Source of the DNA: Tretioscincus oriximinensis
Taxonomy: Eukaryota > Chordata > Lepidosauria > Squamata > Gymnophthalmidae
Direction: 5' to 3'
Length of the DNA: 64,000 nucleotides
Assembly: GCA_022410635.1 (NCBI GenBank)
Contig: JAJVDF010000282.1
Coordinates: forward strand, 948,275-1,012,274
A program made the translations under genes and the position numbers. Below are positions 11,261 through 24,539 of this stretch, one piece after another (within the stretch, counting starts at the first letter, position 1; each line of letters opens with the position of its first letter). The notes beneath the pieces are model-generated. The model was not told the origin of the DNA and ran no database searches. It saw nothing but the letters and a program-made list of their open reading frames with translations.

Positions 11261-13222
11261 AACAGGTTTTTTTTTAAAAAAATAACAATCATTAAAGGTG
11301 AGAGCTATAACTAAGATATTGTTCTGAATCAAACAGCATTACAGAATTCCTGTACTTTTTAAGATAAAGATTTTTCTTGAGTGATTGTACTGATAATGAG
11401 CCATTGTCTGAGATTTACTTCAAAAAGCATGTTGTAAGATTAAGTGAATTATTTATTTAACTAAATAAAGCTTGAAGTATAGATAGGACCCAAGGAAAGA
11501 TAGTTCTGCTGTATTTTTTTTTAAATGAGTAATCTTGTTGCATGTCTGTACATAAGCTATTCTGGCCACTCATCATAGTAACCAGCTGGGCCATTTCACC
11601 TGCTGGAGCCATTAAAGAGGACGGTCTCCCCCTAGATTAATCCCCTCCGACATTAGTTTTTAGCTCTGACAACTGGAGCAGGCATTCAGAACTTGCAGGT
11701 GGCCAGTGTGACGCACATAATTGCCTACAATTTTAGGCAATGAATAAAAATGGTCTACATTACTTGTCAAAGGTTGTATATGCAGTGCCAAGTGAGATCT
11801 ATGGGAAGCCTTTTAGGGTTTAAAGAACATTTAATAGCAAGGCTGCACAGTGCTTTTTTAATCATAATGCATTTGTAATATAGCACTTTGATCTTCTCCT
11901 TGTAGGAAATGGTGTTACATTAGCCACTTTTAAAACATTTATGAGTGAAAATCAGTTATAGGAGAGTAAAAGTGATTATTCTTAGGCAGAACATGTTATA
12001 TTTCATTAAAGGTTTTCAGCTTGCCCCTTTCTTGTTAAAATCTGTGGGGAGTCTTATTCCTGGAGGGTTACAAATCAGGATCTAAGGGTTTAGAAGAGCT
12101 TTCCTTGTCCTCTTTTTCTTTTCTTTTCTCTGAATGAGTTACAAGATGGAGAATATTAGTGTACTAAATAGTAAGGCCGTATATTTGTCAATGTTGAACA
12201 TATTCATAGGCGAATGTTGAACGTATTTATGTGTCTTTCAGAAGAGAATTGACGACTTTAGAATATGTGTTAAATTCATTCATTAAGTGTTCTAGCAATG
12301 GTACATTTCATAAGATGCCTAGTTAAAGAATGTCCTCAAATTATCTGTGACAAAACAATTGATAGTAAAATGTATTACTTATGGAAGAGCTTGGTTTGAC
12401 CTTTCAGACCTAAGAGCCTTTTATTAACACCTGCTTATAAGGCAAACCTTGCCACACGCAGCTTTCAGATTCAGAGCCACAAAACTGATGAGGAAAGACT
12501 TGAAAGGTTCAGTTTGTGTCACTTGCTGTTTGCCGTTTCCATTTCACAGATGATTAATCTTTCTGTGAAGAAAGGCCAGAGAAACAAAGCACATTGGGTT
12601 CTTCCTGTAGTTACTCCTTCTGAATGCACACTAGCTTGCTAACTAAAAGGCCTTTAGATTTCCTGCGGGGAGAGATGTTCTGAAAGTGAATGCAGCTGGT
12701 TGGAGGTCACTGGTGCAAGGCTGTAGCCATTGTGTAATGGAAGCTTTGGCAGGTTTCATTTTTGGAGGAAAGGGGAAGGTGTTGACAAAAATTAATTTAG
12801 AATGTGGAGGTGTTTGACCATGTAAATTAGTATCTCAAATGTATCGTGAATAATCGGCTCGGTTTCTTTTGCACGTAACTTTTACACATATCCCCTACNA
12901 CAATCGCATGTGGGTTTGTTTTACACTGTTGTAAGGTTAATTGCAATGCCATTATGTTGCTCATGAAAGTTGTTAAATTTAAACATTCAGTTTTGGATTG
13001 GAATCTACCATTTGTGTTTTTCAGCTGAAAACATTATTCATTGCTAATTTATACTGAAGCTGAAAATGGTATCTGTCCATCCATCCCTGTATTCATGCAA
13101 CAATATTGGTTAAAAGACTCAGTATACGATATTGTGCTTTGTAAAATTATGACATAATCATCTATTATATGCCCAAATATACTCTACTTTTATTGCCTTT
13201 TGTTCTTTTAAATTTTGTACAG

Positions 13223-13303
13223 GACATAATGTGCAAAATAAAAAGCTGGGTCATAGATGAGAAAAAACCAGTCCGTTTCTATCATGATTGGAATGACAAA
13301 GAG
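13223..13303 (+). CDS. OLA1: OLA1 coding exon, residues 184-210
   Basis: This 81-bp exon in phase 0 encodes 27 residues, starting [12 protein letters not shown] and ending YHDWNDKE. The acceptor is TTTTGTACAG and the donor GTACGT. It codes for the second arm of the helical coiled-coil domain returning to the nucleotide-binding core. Only a 230-bp intron separates it from the next exon, the tightest spacing in the visible gene. Its length is a multiple of three, so skipping it would keep the frame. Confidence 0.97.
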
Positions 13304-13533
13304 GTACGTTTGCAAGTCCTGCCCCATCCACTTACGTTTAATAGCTTACTTTTGGAAACGTGCATCTTTGTTAAGCTTTTTGATTTATTTCTCATACATA
13401 ACTTGTCATTTTCAAAACATGTAAATTATTTTCGGGAGTTTGCCTCATTAATTTAATGTTTTATAAAAACAGGCAAACGTGGACAGATTTCTTCTTTGAT
13501 GTTTTAATGAAACTTTTGTTTTCTGATCTTTAG
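13304..13533 (+). other. OLA1 short intron
   Basis: A 230-bp intron from GTACGT to CTGATCTTTAG. It contains no repeat I can recognise. Confidence 0.95.
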
Positions 13534-13631
13534 ATTGATGTGCTGAATAAACATTTGTTCTTAACTTCAAAACCAATGATGTACTTGGTTAACCTCTCTG
13601 AAAAAGACTACATTAGAAAGAAAAATAAATG
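13534..13631 (+). CDS. OLA1: OLA1 coding exon with NLSE (G4) motif, residues 211-243
   Basis: The exon has a TTTAG acceptor and a GTGAGT donor. It encodes 32 complete codons plus TG, the first two bases of the tryptophan 243 codon, and reads [20 protein letters not shown] into [12 protein letters not shown]. It carries NLSE (residues 230-233), which replaces the NKxD G4 motif of true GTPases and accounts for the ATP preference of OLA1; it is fully conserved here. An apparent in-frame TGA directly after the tryptophan is only the intron: GTGAGT begins at 13632. The next 31.7 kb is intron. Confidence 0.97.
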
Positions 13632-16600
13632 GTGAGTTTACTAAATGTGACTTTTTTCCAACAAAAAGCAAAATGCGTATCACAAAAAGCATTTTAAAGT
13701 TTATCAAAATAACTAAACGTTTACGTATTTGATAAAAATCTAAATAACTCAATTGCAAGGATTGGCAGTGTTCTTGCTTCCTCCCCAATGCAATCTTGAT
13801 GCAGTAGAAACTTTCCTACAATTGTACAAAAAATATGAAATAGTTATATGTTGGGAGTAGTCAAAGAAGTATTAACTGAAGGGAAGCCCTTGGTATGTGC
13901 TACCTTGCAAGTTAATGATATGGAACTTTAGAAATGCGTCTTTATTTACCATAGTATTCTGTTTATGTCCTGTAGAAAAAAAACATTTTAATATACTAAC
14001 TTAGAAATATGCTAAAAATGAAAACAAAATTATTTCATATTTATTCATGTGTTACCATAAAGTTTAGGGAAAATTCATACTTTTTTCAGGATTCAATTTT
14101 GTATGTGAGTAATTTAAATTTAGTAACATTTTCACTTGTAGTTTTGAAACTTTAATACAGTTGTCAATATGAATGTTTGTACTTGCTTATCATGCTTGAA
14201 AGAAGCACTAAAGATTTAGTGCTAGACTTTTGGCGATGTGCTGGGATTATAGTATTTGCTGTGGGGAAGAGGAGATAATTATATAAAGGAAATATGAAAT
14301 CATATTTCTTTAGGTTTTCTACAAATTTTCTGGTATACAGGACTTTGTAAAGTCATTATGAAATGTATTTAATATTGGTTTATTTGTTTAATTGCTTTGT
14401 AAAACACCAAGAATACTGTAGCAAAATTCTACTAAAACAAACTCTCCCATTCTCTCTGTACTTCATTAAGTATTTAGATGCACATGGTTTCAATTTTCCA
14501 TTAAAATTTCTCATTTCCATAGATATCAAAGAGTGAAAAAGCTTTAAACTAAAAAATAAACATGCATAGACTAGAAGCAATAATTAATGCCATATGGTTA
14601 ATTTCAAGAAGTTGTTAGAATAAAGTCTAAAATTATTTCAGCTAAAAATGTGTTATCTCAGTTGATACAGTAGATTTGTAATTTAGACTAAGGAGTGTGG
14701 CTGAATTTATAAAATGATAATTTTAATACTTATTTTACATTTCCCAATCAGAATAAAATGTTTTGTATAATAGACTCTTTGGAATTATATTCCTCAGAAA
14801 ATGTGAAGATGTAATTGTTTTGTCAGACTTGTGCTGGGAAGCATTTCCAACCTTCATGCCATTGTATGGCAGTAAATATTTGTACTCTGAGTTACAAGGT
14901 ATTGCAAAAGTTTCTCAGAGAAGATACACTCGTTAAACTTTATTTGAAAACGGAGAATTCCGGTTCCTTGCTCAAAATGGATCATTACATCTATGAATGA
15001 TCCTAGCTAAGGCTAACTTTCTTTAATTGTTTATATTACAATGTAACAGTTGAGACTGTCTTGGAAGCTGCTAGTCTGTAATTTGGGTTTGTTTAATTTG
15101 CAAATTGGACTAGGTGTGATGATGACAATTTCCTAATTTAGCATGTATGTTTAAAGTTTATACTTGGAGTATTGATCTGATGAAAATCCTCTCTATATTC
15201 TGTAAAACGGAGCAAGTTGAAAGAAAAATTCCAGGTTTCTTAAATGTTAGTTTTTTTAAAAAAAATCCTGGTTTCTTGTTTGTTAGTGTAATTGTAGCTA
15301 ACAGATCAAAGTCTGGGATAACTGAGTGGTGTTCCAGAAAAGAATTCACCACATAACCATTTTCAGTACAGTTTCTGCCGCCTGCTGTTCCTATTTTCCC
15401 TCAGACTGGCCATTGACAACCCCCTGTGCATCCCTGCTCATAAAAAATGATTGAGGAAGTATTTGTCATGTATGTATGAGTGGGAAACATTCTGTGATGT
15501 GGAAAGGCATCTGAGGCAGAACTCAGGGCCAGTGGCTGATCTTTTAAACGTTCTCTTTTTTACTGTATATCTTTTGCATTAAAGAGCAAATTGGATGCTT
15601 ATTATAAACTATGTAACAGTGACCTTTCATTATTTAGGNCAGTACAAATAGTTAGCAGTGATTATAATATTTTACTTACAAATTTAAAAACTTTAATTTT
15701 ACCCAAGAAAATTAAAGCAGGATTAGATGCTCAGTTGGTGAAACCAAACTGCAAGGAAGTTATATATAATTCAGGAAATACACAGCAGTAAATATTTTGT
15801 TTTACGATGTGGAAATATTTACACCAGGCCCCAAATGGTAAGAAGATCTTGGAAGACTGTAGTTCATTGGTGTTTCCTGTTCATTACCCCTATCTTAATA
15901 AATGAACATTTTTAATTACAAACAAAAACATGCTAGCATTTAAATGAGAACATGTCATTTTTCAATCTTGGAGGACAGGAAAACAGTGTGACTGATAGCA
16001 CTTTTGTCTACTTGAGTAGGTGTATTGACCTTTCAAAAGGTATAAAATCTGGAATGGCTCCAAAAAACTACTTACTGGCATTAACAATGTTAAATTAGTC
16101 ATTCAATTGATATATGATTAAGATCTTGTTCCTGAGGAGAAGCTGACACGGCAGCTGTGTTAGTTACACTTTTATTTTGATCAGATGACACTAATCATGA
16201 TGTATATAGGAATCCACTCCAGTCTTTCAGAACACAACTTATTGTTCTTTAAACATACTGTTAAGTATGCAAATGCTTACCTCAAGAATTAAAGCACTTT
16301 ATGTTGAATATAGAAACTTAATTCTGTCTAGTACCATGCCTATAAAAAGTATGTGTTGTGAATACAATGTTACGCCTGTTCAGGAAATTGCTGCCCAGTA
16401 AAACTTAAAACGTTTTGTTATGTGGGGCACGAAATACTCCCATAAAAAATGTTGTAAGATTGGATTTATTTGAATTTCATAGGTCTTCTTATATTGAATA
16501 TTGAAATAATGTAACCCTTCCAGTATGTTGAGACATTTCTTCCTTTTGATTTATAGTCTGATCTGCACATTAACATGTATCTACACTCACATATTAGAAA

Positions 16601-17667
16601 TTGTCCTGACTTCATGTCCTTCGAGTTAATTTGCAGACGTAAATATTATATAGTTTTCCAAGCTAGCTATTATTTTTTTAATTTGGTAGTGGGCTCTTCT
16701 TTATCAGTTCATGTTGAAGCTGGAATGCTTTGATCTGCATACCTGCATGGACAGACTAGTGACTTCATTGACCTAACTCTCTGGGTCTTTGAATCATTTT
16801 TATGCTATTCACCTATTGTATTGAAATAATATAAAGAAATAATGGAAAAAGGAATACCAAGTACCTTTTAATATGGCTTCAGACAGTCTCTGAATGGAAT
16901 TTTCTATTGACAACCATCACAAAAGATCCAGAATATTTGTTGCATGTGAATAAACTTTGTTTGTATTCAAAGANGTAATTGATTCTGAGATTAATTTATA
17001 TTAAAATTTTTGATTTAAGTCTTTTCCATGGGTTTCTTATTGAACATAAGAACCTATGCATTTTATTACACTGTTGCATCACTATATAAACTAGTAATAT
17101 GCAACCCAGAATAACCTATAGAATATTAATTTAATTTAAATAAGCAAAGAAAAAGGAACGACCAGTGTGATATTACAAAAGTTATAATGTTTAGCAATAG
17201 TAAATACAGAATTTACAAGTACTAAAGTAAATAGTGAGTAGTGCAAATCGTATTTTAAAACCTAAAAGAGTAGGTAAGACAATGAAGTTTGCAATTAACT
17301 TTTAGCTTTTTTAATTTTTTAAAAATCATACTTTATTAATGTTTGTGTTGCTATGACTCAGGATGGGAAATAAGATCAAGCCTTGAGGAACCCCATAAGG
17401 TAATTACAAGGGTGATAAACAAGCATCTCATGCAATTCCTCTCTAGAGTAAACTTTAGAAATAAAGGTGAGGTTGCTGCTATGTGATGCTTCCAATTTCT
17501 ATGTATGGTTGTCCTTTTGAAGCTTTATCATGATCATTGGTATCAAATTTCTGAAATAAGTTAACCTGTGCTACCACCAAGGCAGTTTCAGTGCCATAAC
17601 AGAAAATGAGTTTAGGACATCTGCTTCCTCTCCTACAAATGAGTGGCCATGAGTATTTATTTATGTA

Positions 17668-17885
17668 TTTATTTATATCCTACTCTATACCCGAAGGTCT
17701 CGGGGGGGACAACCATAGGGTGTTTCACAAACACCCTGTGCAGTAGGTGGGGCTGAGAGAGTTCTAAAGAACTGTGACTGGCCCAAGGTCACCCAGCTGG
17801 CTTTCACAGAGGAGTGGGAAATTGAATTGGGAGACTACCAGGTGCAAGCCCAACTCTATAACCACTACACCACACTGGCTGTTAA
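17668..17885 (-). mobile_element. Sauria-type SINE, reverse
   Basis: Reads in reverse from the A box (CCACTACACCACACTGGCTG at the right end) through GGTCACCCAGCTGGCTTTC, GGTGGGGCTGAGAGAGTTCT and TAGGGTGTTTCACAAACACC to CTACTCTATACCCGAAGGTC. Same family as 9033-9262. Confidence 0.85.
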
Positions 17886-18260
17886 CTACTAAGTGGCAGT
17901 GGTTCAACTCTTCTAGGTCCAGGAAGGAACTCTTGACTAGAAGGCACACAATGCTTTTTAAAGATTTGACAGGATTACCTCGTCCTTCAAGTAGTCATTC
18001 TAAATTTCCGTCATATCACAAACTAGTTCTTACTTACCAATGACTTCATTAAATAGCTTGTCTTAGACCTTAAGATTGCAACTATTGAAACCATTGCACA
18101 ATAAACAAGCCAGAGGGTTAGGTCTAGGATTCTAACGTTGCCTTCCATCTGCTATCACAGACACACTAAACTGAATAGTGAGGAAAGTTCAACACAGTAA
18201 GGGTCCCTTATTCATTTGTAATTCTAGTCCATCAGCAAAGGGCAAATCCAGGCAAAAAGT

Positions 18261-18326
18261 GTTACTTTCTTACTTACCTACTTACTTACTTACTTACCTA
18301 CTTACTTACTTACCTACATACCTACT

Positions 18327-18396
<70 letters not shown>
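18261..18396. repeat. Compound tetranucleotide array (TTAC)n(TATC)n
   Basis: A TTAC array with some CTAC variants is followed by an uninterrupted TATC array from 18328 to 18396 (about 17 units). The pure part is likely polymorphic. Confidence 0.95.
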
Positions 18397-18694
18397 CTAA
18401 TTCTTTGTTACAATGAGTTAGCAAGATAACAAGGAACAAGGTGTGACTGAACTTTGTGATATGAATAATGTACTAATCAGTTTATACAAGACTATTAGAA
18501 AGTAATCCAGGTCTGGAACTTTCCCATCCTTTATTCTTCAGATTTGCTGTTGGACTTTTTTGCAGTGCTAATAGCCTTCAGTAAATTACATTGAGTTTGT
18601 GCTAGTTTGGGAAATCTGGTGGCGTTTCCTTTTTGTAATACCTTTTAGAAAAGGAAGGCAATACAAAGATGATCTTTATATGGTATGCTAACAA

Positions 18695-18760
18695 ATGATT
18701 GTAATTGACCTTCGGGTATAAGGCAATATAGAAATGCAAATAAATAAAATAAATATTAGG
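18695..18760 (+). mobile_element. Short LINE 3' tail
   Basis: GACCTTCGGGTATAAGGCAA then TATAGAAATGCAAATAAATA is a typical reptilian LINE 3' terminus ending in an AATAAA-type repeat. Confidence 0.5.
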
Positions 18761-20120
18761 TTATGAGCTGCGTAAATTAATTACATGTCATCTAATTCCT
18801 TCAATAAGCTGCCCAATCTGGCCTGTTTGTGGCATAGCTTGAGATTTTTAATCTCTTCCTACGTGTTCTCAGAGTCAGCTCAATAGTGGTATTTCATTGT
18901 TTCTCGTTGTGTAATTAATTCAACTTCATGCAGATCATTGTGTTTAAAATATTGCTGTGTTTTCTTTTACAATATTTTCTGTTGAGAACTGGTTACCCAG
19001 CAGCAAAGAATTTATTTTCCAACGATTAAGTGCTTCAGTGGATTGCTTCCCAAAATGAGTTATCACTGAGTAAGAATGGAGAAACTTGCACTTTTTCTCA
19101 TGAAATGAAACGGAACATATTTCTTACTTATACTGTAGAGAAGTCTAAAGAGGTCTACAAGACTTGTCCTGCGATATAGGGAAATGATGGCTTCTATTCA
19201 CAAAGTTTAAATTGACACCTAGGAGAATTTCTCCATTAGCAAAAGCAAATAAAAGGTCCTGCAGGTGTGAGGCAGATGATAAAGTGTAGTTTTGAGGAAT
19301 GATTCATAGCCAGGATCCATCTCAAGAAAAGGCAGCAGCCAGAACTCTTCAATATAACATTCAAGCTTTGGAAAAGGAAGTCAGTGCTATCAAAAGTTCT
19401 CTTTCTGATGACGTTCCAGGAACTCCAAACTCTTCATGGAAGTGGAAAGCAAGCATTTTCTTTAGTATTTTGAAGTTTCTGGGATTTCTTAAGTTTATCA
19501 TAGTTGTCAATTTCAGAGAAATTAACAACTTAGTCTTAATTCAGGAAGTCCAATAAGTGGGCCTTGTACCACTTCAAGACTAAAGAGAGAAAGGCAAGTG
19601 GCATGAGCGTTCGTAGAGTTCTTCAGATGCTAAGGACGTTCCTCACATTGGTCCTTTAGTATATGAAGAAATAGATGTATTTATGAAAGCACACACCACC
19701 TATTTTTCTCTTGTTAATCTCCAAGTGCTTCAAGCCCCACTTGTTCAAATTCAGCATTGAACAACCTTTTTGTTTTACATTGTACTCCAGTCCCCTCGTG
19801 TGGGAATTTTGTAAAATGAGGATATAATTTTGATTTCAGAAATAAGTGTTTATCTATTATATTCNGGACTGGGTATGAGTGGGTCATGAGCTAGCTATCA
19901 TGCTTGTCATACCCTAGCTAGTGGGGACAATGATAGGTCCTCAGGTTATAGGTGTTACATTGGAGTGTATTCTTAGATGGATGGCCTGCAAGGCTCCATG
20001 GGCTCCATCTGCCCAAGTTTGAAGTTAAAGTTGTCGCTTGGGCTGGCTTCCAACCAAGGTTAAAAGCCCAGCTGCCCAGAAATCAGCTCCATTATTGCAG
20101 CTCGTCAGACAGCGTAGCAC

Positions 20121-20917
20121 ATTCTGGAGTTCTATCTTTTTTTTTTTAATATTTATTTATTCTATTTGAAATAATACAAAACAGTGAAAAAATACATACA
20201 AAAACGTAACAGAAAGTTAATTATATCCATATATAAAATCAGGAGTGTGATTAAATTAGCTTCTGCATAAGTGGAAAAATATTATTACATACATTTTGCC
20301 ATGTTGACATTTCGCCCCTTGCTTCCACGTATCTAATCAATTTGTTGCAGTGGTTCCCTTTACACCAAAAAGGTTATATAGCCATTATGATATAATCTTT
20401 TCTCTTTAACCAAATCATATTTCATAATTTCTATCACATAGCGTTGCCATCTTCTAATTGTCCATTTTTGTTCATCTTTCCAGCCAAAGGCTCTTGTTAG
20501 TAAAGTGGCGGATATTAAGCGTTGGCATAGGAATTTGTCTGAGTTAGATCTTATAGCTTCGGGTGATTGACCAAATAGCCATATTTCAATATTCCAACTT
20601 ATGTTAACTCCCATAATCGTATTAATGATTACTTGAATTACTTGCCAAAAGATTTTAACTTTTTTGCACGTCCACCACATATGTAAATATTCTCCATGGG
20701 GTCCTCCACAATGCCGACAGGAAGGTTCCATGTTTACTATAAAATGAGATAATTGTACTGGAGTGCGATGCCAGAATGTCAATAGTTTTTCCCGCAGTTC
20801 TATAACTTTAATATATTGGCATTCATAAGTTTCTTTTAAAGCCTTAGTTACAATCTCAGGCGTTATATTACAGGAGTTTGCCCATTTGGTAGCTATATAA
20901 TTCTGGAGTTCTATCTT
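20121..20917 (-). mobile_element. 5'-truncated L1 with 18-bp target duplication
   Basis: ATTCTGGAGTTCTATCTT occurs perfectly at 20121-20138 and 20900-20917 and bounds about 760 bp of inserted DNA. The left edge is a T-run, i.e. the poly-A tail on the minus strand. The minus-strand frame at 20360-20782 (140 residues, no internal stop) contains WHRTPVQLSH, a C-x2-C pair (CRHCGG), then LHMWWTCKKVKIFW, the C-terminal cysteine region of L1 ORF2p. The copy is heavily 5'-truncated, as is usual for target-primed reverse transcription. The perfect duplication and open frame suggest a fairly recent insertion. Confidence 0.9.
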
Positions 20918-21860
20918 AACCCAGAGTGTTTAATCCACAACATTGGTGGAAAAATATCACTTCGGGAAATATTCACTCTCTGATAAAATAGTCAACAATA
21001 GTTTCTAAACAGTTTTTGTACTGAATTTTAAGATGTACGCAGGTGTAGCTTGAAGCAGAAGTGTACTAAAGCAGACCTTCAGCTCCAAACCTCTTTTAGC
21101 TCCACTTTGTTTGTCAATCCTTGTTGTCTTATCCAATTACTTAAGAATAATAGACACAAGGCAGCAAAGCTGGGCAGATCAAATAAACACTCACCAACTA
21201 CAATCACTGAAGTCTTTCCATGTTACTAGCACCTGTGCTTCAGTTGGGGTTTGTTTTAATGCTACAAACCTTTTTTAAATTGACAATAAAAATAGCATAA
21301 CTAGAAAAAATTAGTAAAACTGAATGTTAGAAGAATCAGGAGTGACAAAATGATTTAAATGTACATGCTAGCCATTCACTGCTAAGGATGTTTTACATTT
21401 TGTCCAGTTTCATTCATAAGACTCGCTGGGAAAACCAAGGGAAACTCGTAACTGGCTTTATTTTAGCTGTAGAATATTAACACACCTAAGGAACTAGGTG
21501 TTCCTTGGTATTAAACAACACAGCACACCAAGGCAAACAGCTGGGAGGAAAAACACAAGGAACAGAGACAGGGATGAATGCAAGCAAGTTGGGAACAGTT
21601 GTCAGCCACGAGCTGCTAAAGAGCTTTCAGCTTATTTATAGAAAACAGCAGGAGATTGGGTGGGTCTTACACATGAGCTCCTACAGCTGCTCTCATTAAC
21701 CTCTTCTGTACTTGCTTCTCTTTCTTGTGAGAATCAGAATCCTGAATTTCTACTTGTTGCCCTCTTTCCTCATCGCTGGACTCAGAAGAAGGCCTTGCCT
21801 GTGGCTCCGGGGAACTCTGGAAGGCTGTCCATGGCCAGAGCAGGTTCTCCACATCAGAGT

Positions 21861-21946
21861 CTTTTGCCAGGTCAGAAATGTGTCATGGCCCTTTCTTCTT
21901 CCAGTGAAGAAGAAGGGGCCATAACACATTTCTGTCCTGGCAAAAG
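21861..21946. repeat. 40-bp arm perfect-loop hairpin
   Basis: Arms 21861-21900 and 21907-21946 are reverse complements at 37 of 40 positions, with a 6-base loop. The mismatches are two transitions (read on one strand) and one transversion. It lies in a moderately GC-rich block (21660-21970) that differs from the surrounding AT-rich intron and may be part of an unrecognised transposon or LTR. Confidence 0.85.
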
Positions 21947-22014
21947 ACTTGAGGGAACTGATAAGAATTCCAAGAAATCTCTGCACATTAGAGATAAAAA
22001 TGCTGTTTAATATC

Positions 22015-22735
22015 AGCAAATGCATAGTGCTGCATCTTGGAGTTAGCCTCTTTAAATACTGCAACACACATTTGGGACTGGAGTTGACTGTGATTGATTA
22101 GGAAAAATGTCTTTGGGTAATGATGGACATTTTAATGAAAATGTCCCTGGAAAGAAAGAAAATGACAACGATACTAGGAAACCTTACTGAAAATAGAGAT
22201 GCTATTTTATTAATGCTATATGAAAAAATGGTTTTGGGTGGCACATCTCAGAAATTTTATAGCAGAGTTGGAGAATATCCAGCCAAGGGTGATCGAACTT
22301 AAAGGATATACAGTATTGCAATAGTAAGAGGAACATGATTGAGGCATTTAAAATTATGCATGATGCAGTCAAAATGAATAGGGACATGTTATGCCTCTTT
22401 TCCCCTAATTTCATTTAATGAAATTGAATGTCGGAAGAATCAGCACAGACAAAATATTTTTTTAAATAATGCAAACATAATAATTTAATAGTGGAATTTG
22501 CTATTAAGTGATAAAGCTTGGATTGAAACAGTTCATGGAAATCAGGCACATCAATGGTTATTAGTCCTGATGACACAGTTATTGCCTCTGATATACAGAA
22601 TACCTCTGAAGGTCACCTGTTGGAATGCAGAACAGTGGCATTGTGTCCTGCAGATGGGCTTTCCTATGCAGCTGGTTGACTCCTGTGAGAGCAGCAGTTT
22701 GCTGGACTAGATGAGACACAGATCAGAGCAATTGC
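22015..22735 (+). mobile_element. CR1-family LINE, degraded 3' region
   Basis: The order AAATGCATAGTGCTGCATCT, GATGGACATTTTAATGAAAA, ATTGAGGCATTTAAAATTAT, GAATGTCGGAAGAATCAGC, ATCAATGGTTATTAGTCCTG and CAGCTGGTTGACTCCTGTGA ending TTGCTGGACTAGATGAG follows the conserved sense sequence leading to the CR1 3' end. The terminal GATCCAG...TATGTTCTT part is missing. Frames are broken. Confidence 0.75.
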
Positions 22736-24539
22736 AAAATCAAGATATTTTTGATCTGAAAATATCCAATACCAAAATCTCATTAATCAGCTTTTCTCAG
22801 AAAAAAGGGTCTGTTGGAGCAGATATGAAGATGACCAAGATTAGTATATTATGATATTTGAAACACTGACTTACATTTATAGATTTCAACTCGCTTCTAT
22901 TTTGCTTTGAATTATGTTTTTGATTTATTAATAATAATTGTTATTTATTTATATGTTAGGCCCTTTCTGCACTAATCTTTATTTTGGATTATTTCTCTTC
23001 ACTCATATGCAGATGACAGATCACAATTCCAAGATATAAATCAAGAATAAAGGCCAATGTAGAAATGGTTTTATTTTTTGTTGNTTGTCTTAATCTTAGG
23101 CCTTCTATGTTACTGATTTTTATTGGTTTATTGGATCTGCATGGGCTCTTCCAGACCTTAGTTTTCCATAGGTAACAATTAGTTCCATATTTTATTGTTG
23201 TTGTTAGTATTATTGTGGTATTAGTGTAGAATATTTGCAGATGAGATTGTATCAACTAAGAACAAATCAGTTGGTTAATTTTTAACAGAAGGATTTCATC
23301 AAATATTTTTAAACTTTTAAGAAACTATATCTTTGCTGTATCAGTAGTTTCCAAAATACCTCCCATATATCTCTAGTTCAAGTCAAGATTATAATTGTAA
23401 TTCTTTTATATTTCATCATGTTAAGAGTACATACATTTTAAAATAGTGGGTATTCCGTTTATTAACAAATAGGTTATGATTGGCAAATGGGATCCACAGA
23501 ATTAAAATTCATGCTAGCATCTGTACTATCTTCTCTTCCAAGTAACACTTTGCAATTTAAGTAGCTTGAATTACAGTGGGTTACCTTTTTAGAACATTCT
23601 CTAATTGATTGAGATTGTTCAGTTGAACTTTAGTATTTTTATCCAACATTCTGAACCCATCAGTTTATGTTTATTGGTTTGCCATCAAAGAGCAAAAGCA
23701 TCAGTAATTTTGGGCAAACATGGAGTTTACCTAAACGAGGAATGTGATGGGTAAACACAAGACTGTGAGTTCTAAAATATGTAATAAAATATTACAAAAT
23801 AAAGTACAATGGACAATATTGTAAATGAAAATGAAAATATATTTTTAATTTTTAAAAAAGTTGTAAAAAGGCAATCCTGATTGCAGAAGGTATGCTGAGC
23901 AAAAGTACCTTTCTCATTGTACTTCCATGACAGCATTCACTTTCGCCCATTTATGGAAGCTTGTTTGTCTCTTTGAGTTTGTCCATAGTACTACATCACT
24001 TGGATGTATTTATCACTTCTTTCTATTTGAATATTTTTTCATCAGAAGCTTANCTTGCGTTGGATTAGAAGTTTCTGTGAATGCTCTTTGAAAGGAACAT
24101 TGATTTTGAATATCCAGAAATGTCATTTTTGCTTAAATAATTTTATCTCCTTGCCTAGAAATGTAGTCAGAACAAAGACACCATAGAAGTATTTGTTTCT
24201 GTAACTATTATTGAGTCATGTGTGCAACTGACATGTCCATATGTTTTGGCACAGAATATTCATTAACTTCTGTTCTCAGGACTTTGGAAAGATTTTCCTT
24301 TTGTTATAGTTGATNATAAACTTTTTATTGAAAGTTGATCTTGATCTGTTTTGAGTTATTTTAGGACATTTGGACTGCCTTGTATGTGTACAGTTTATTA
24401 TCTGCCGGATGCTGCCCAAGGAATCATTTGGTCTGGCATCTGGCATTCTCCTCAATGAACCATTAGTCTTCCCTGGCTAAATAATGGTTCATCACATTGT
24501 TAAAGCATAAAGTGAAATACAAAAAGAGAGAAGAAGGCA

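Larger units (their letters stand above)
2820..13222 (+). other. OLA1 intron, 10.4 kb, repeat-rich
   Basis: From a GTAAGT donor to a TTTGTACAG acceptor. It holds a hAT-type MITE (3272-3459), a GC-rich dispersed repeat (4740-5290), two CR1 fragments (6895-7430 and 8000-8115), several SINEs (8306-9568), an L2-like tail (9690-9890) and a long tetranucleotide array (10079-10197). From 5300 to 6890 and 11300 to 13200 I see no element or gene. Confidence 0.9.

Noticed and set aside
18261..18396. Regular repeats that might suggest an array such as CRISPR
   Set aside because: They are contiguous four-base units without spacers in a vertebrate genome.
20360..20782. A 140-residue minus-strand ORF as a possible host gene
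   Set aside because: It is the C-terminal part of L1 ORF2 within a 5'-truncated insertion bordered by a target duplication.
21660..22010. A 116-residue + strand ORF in a GC-richer block
   Set aside because: It is open on both strands because of the hairpin and shows no family similarity.
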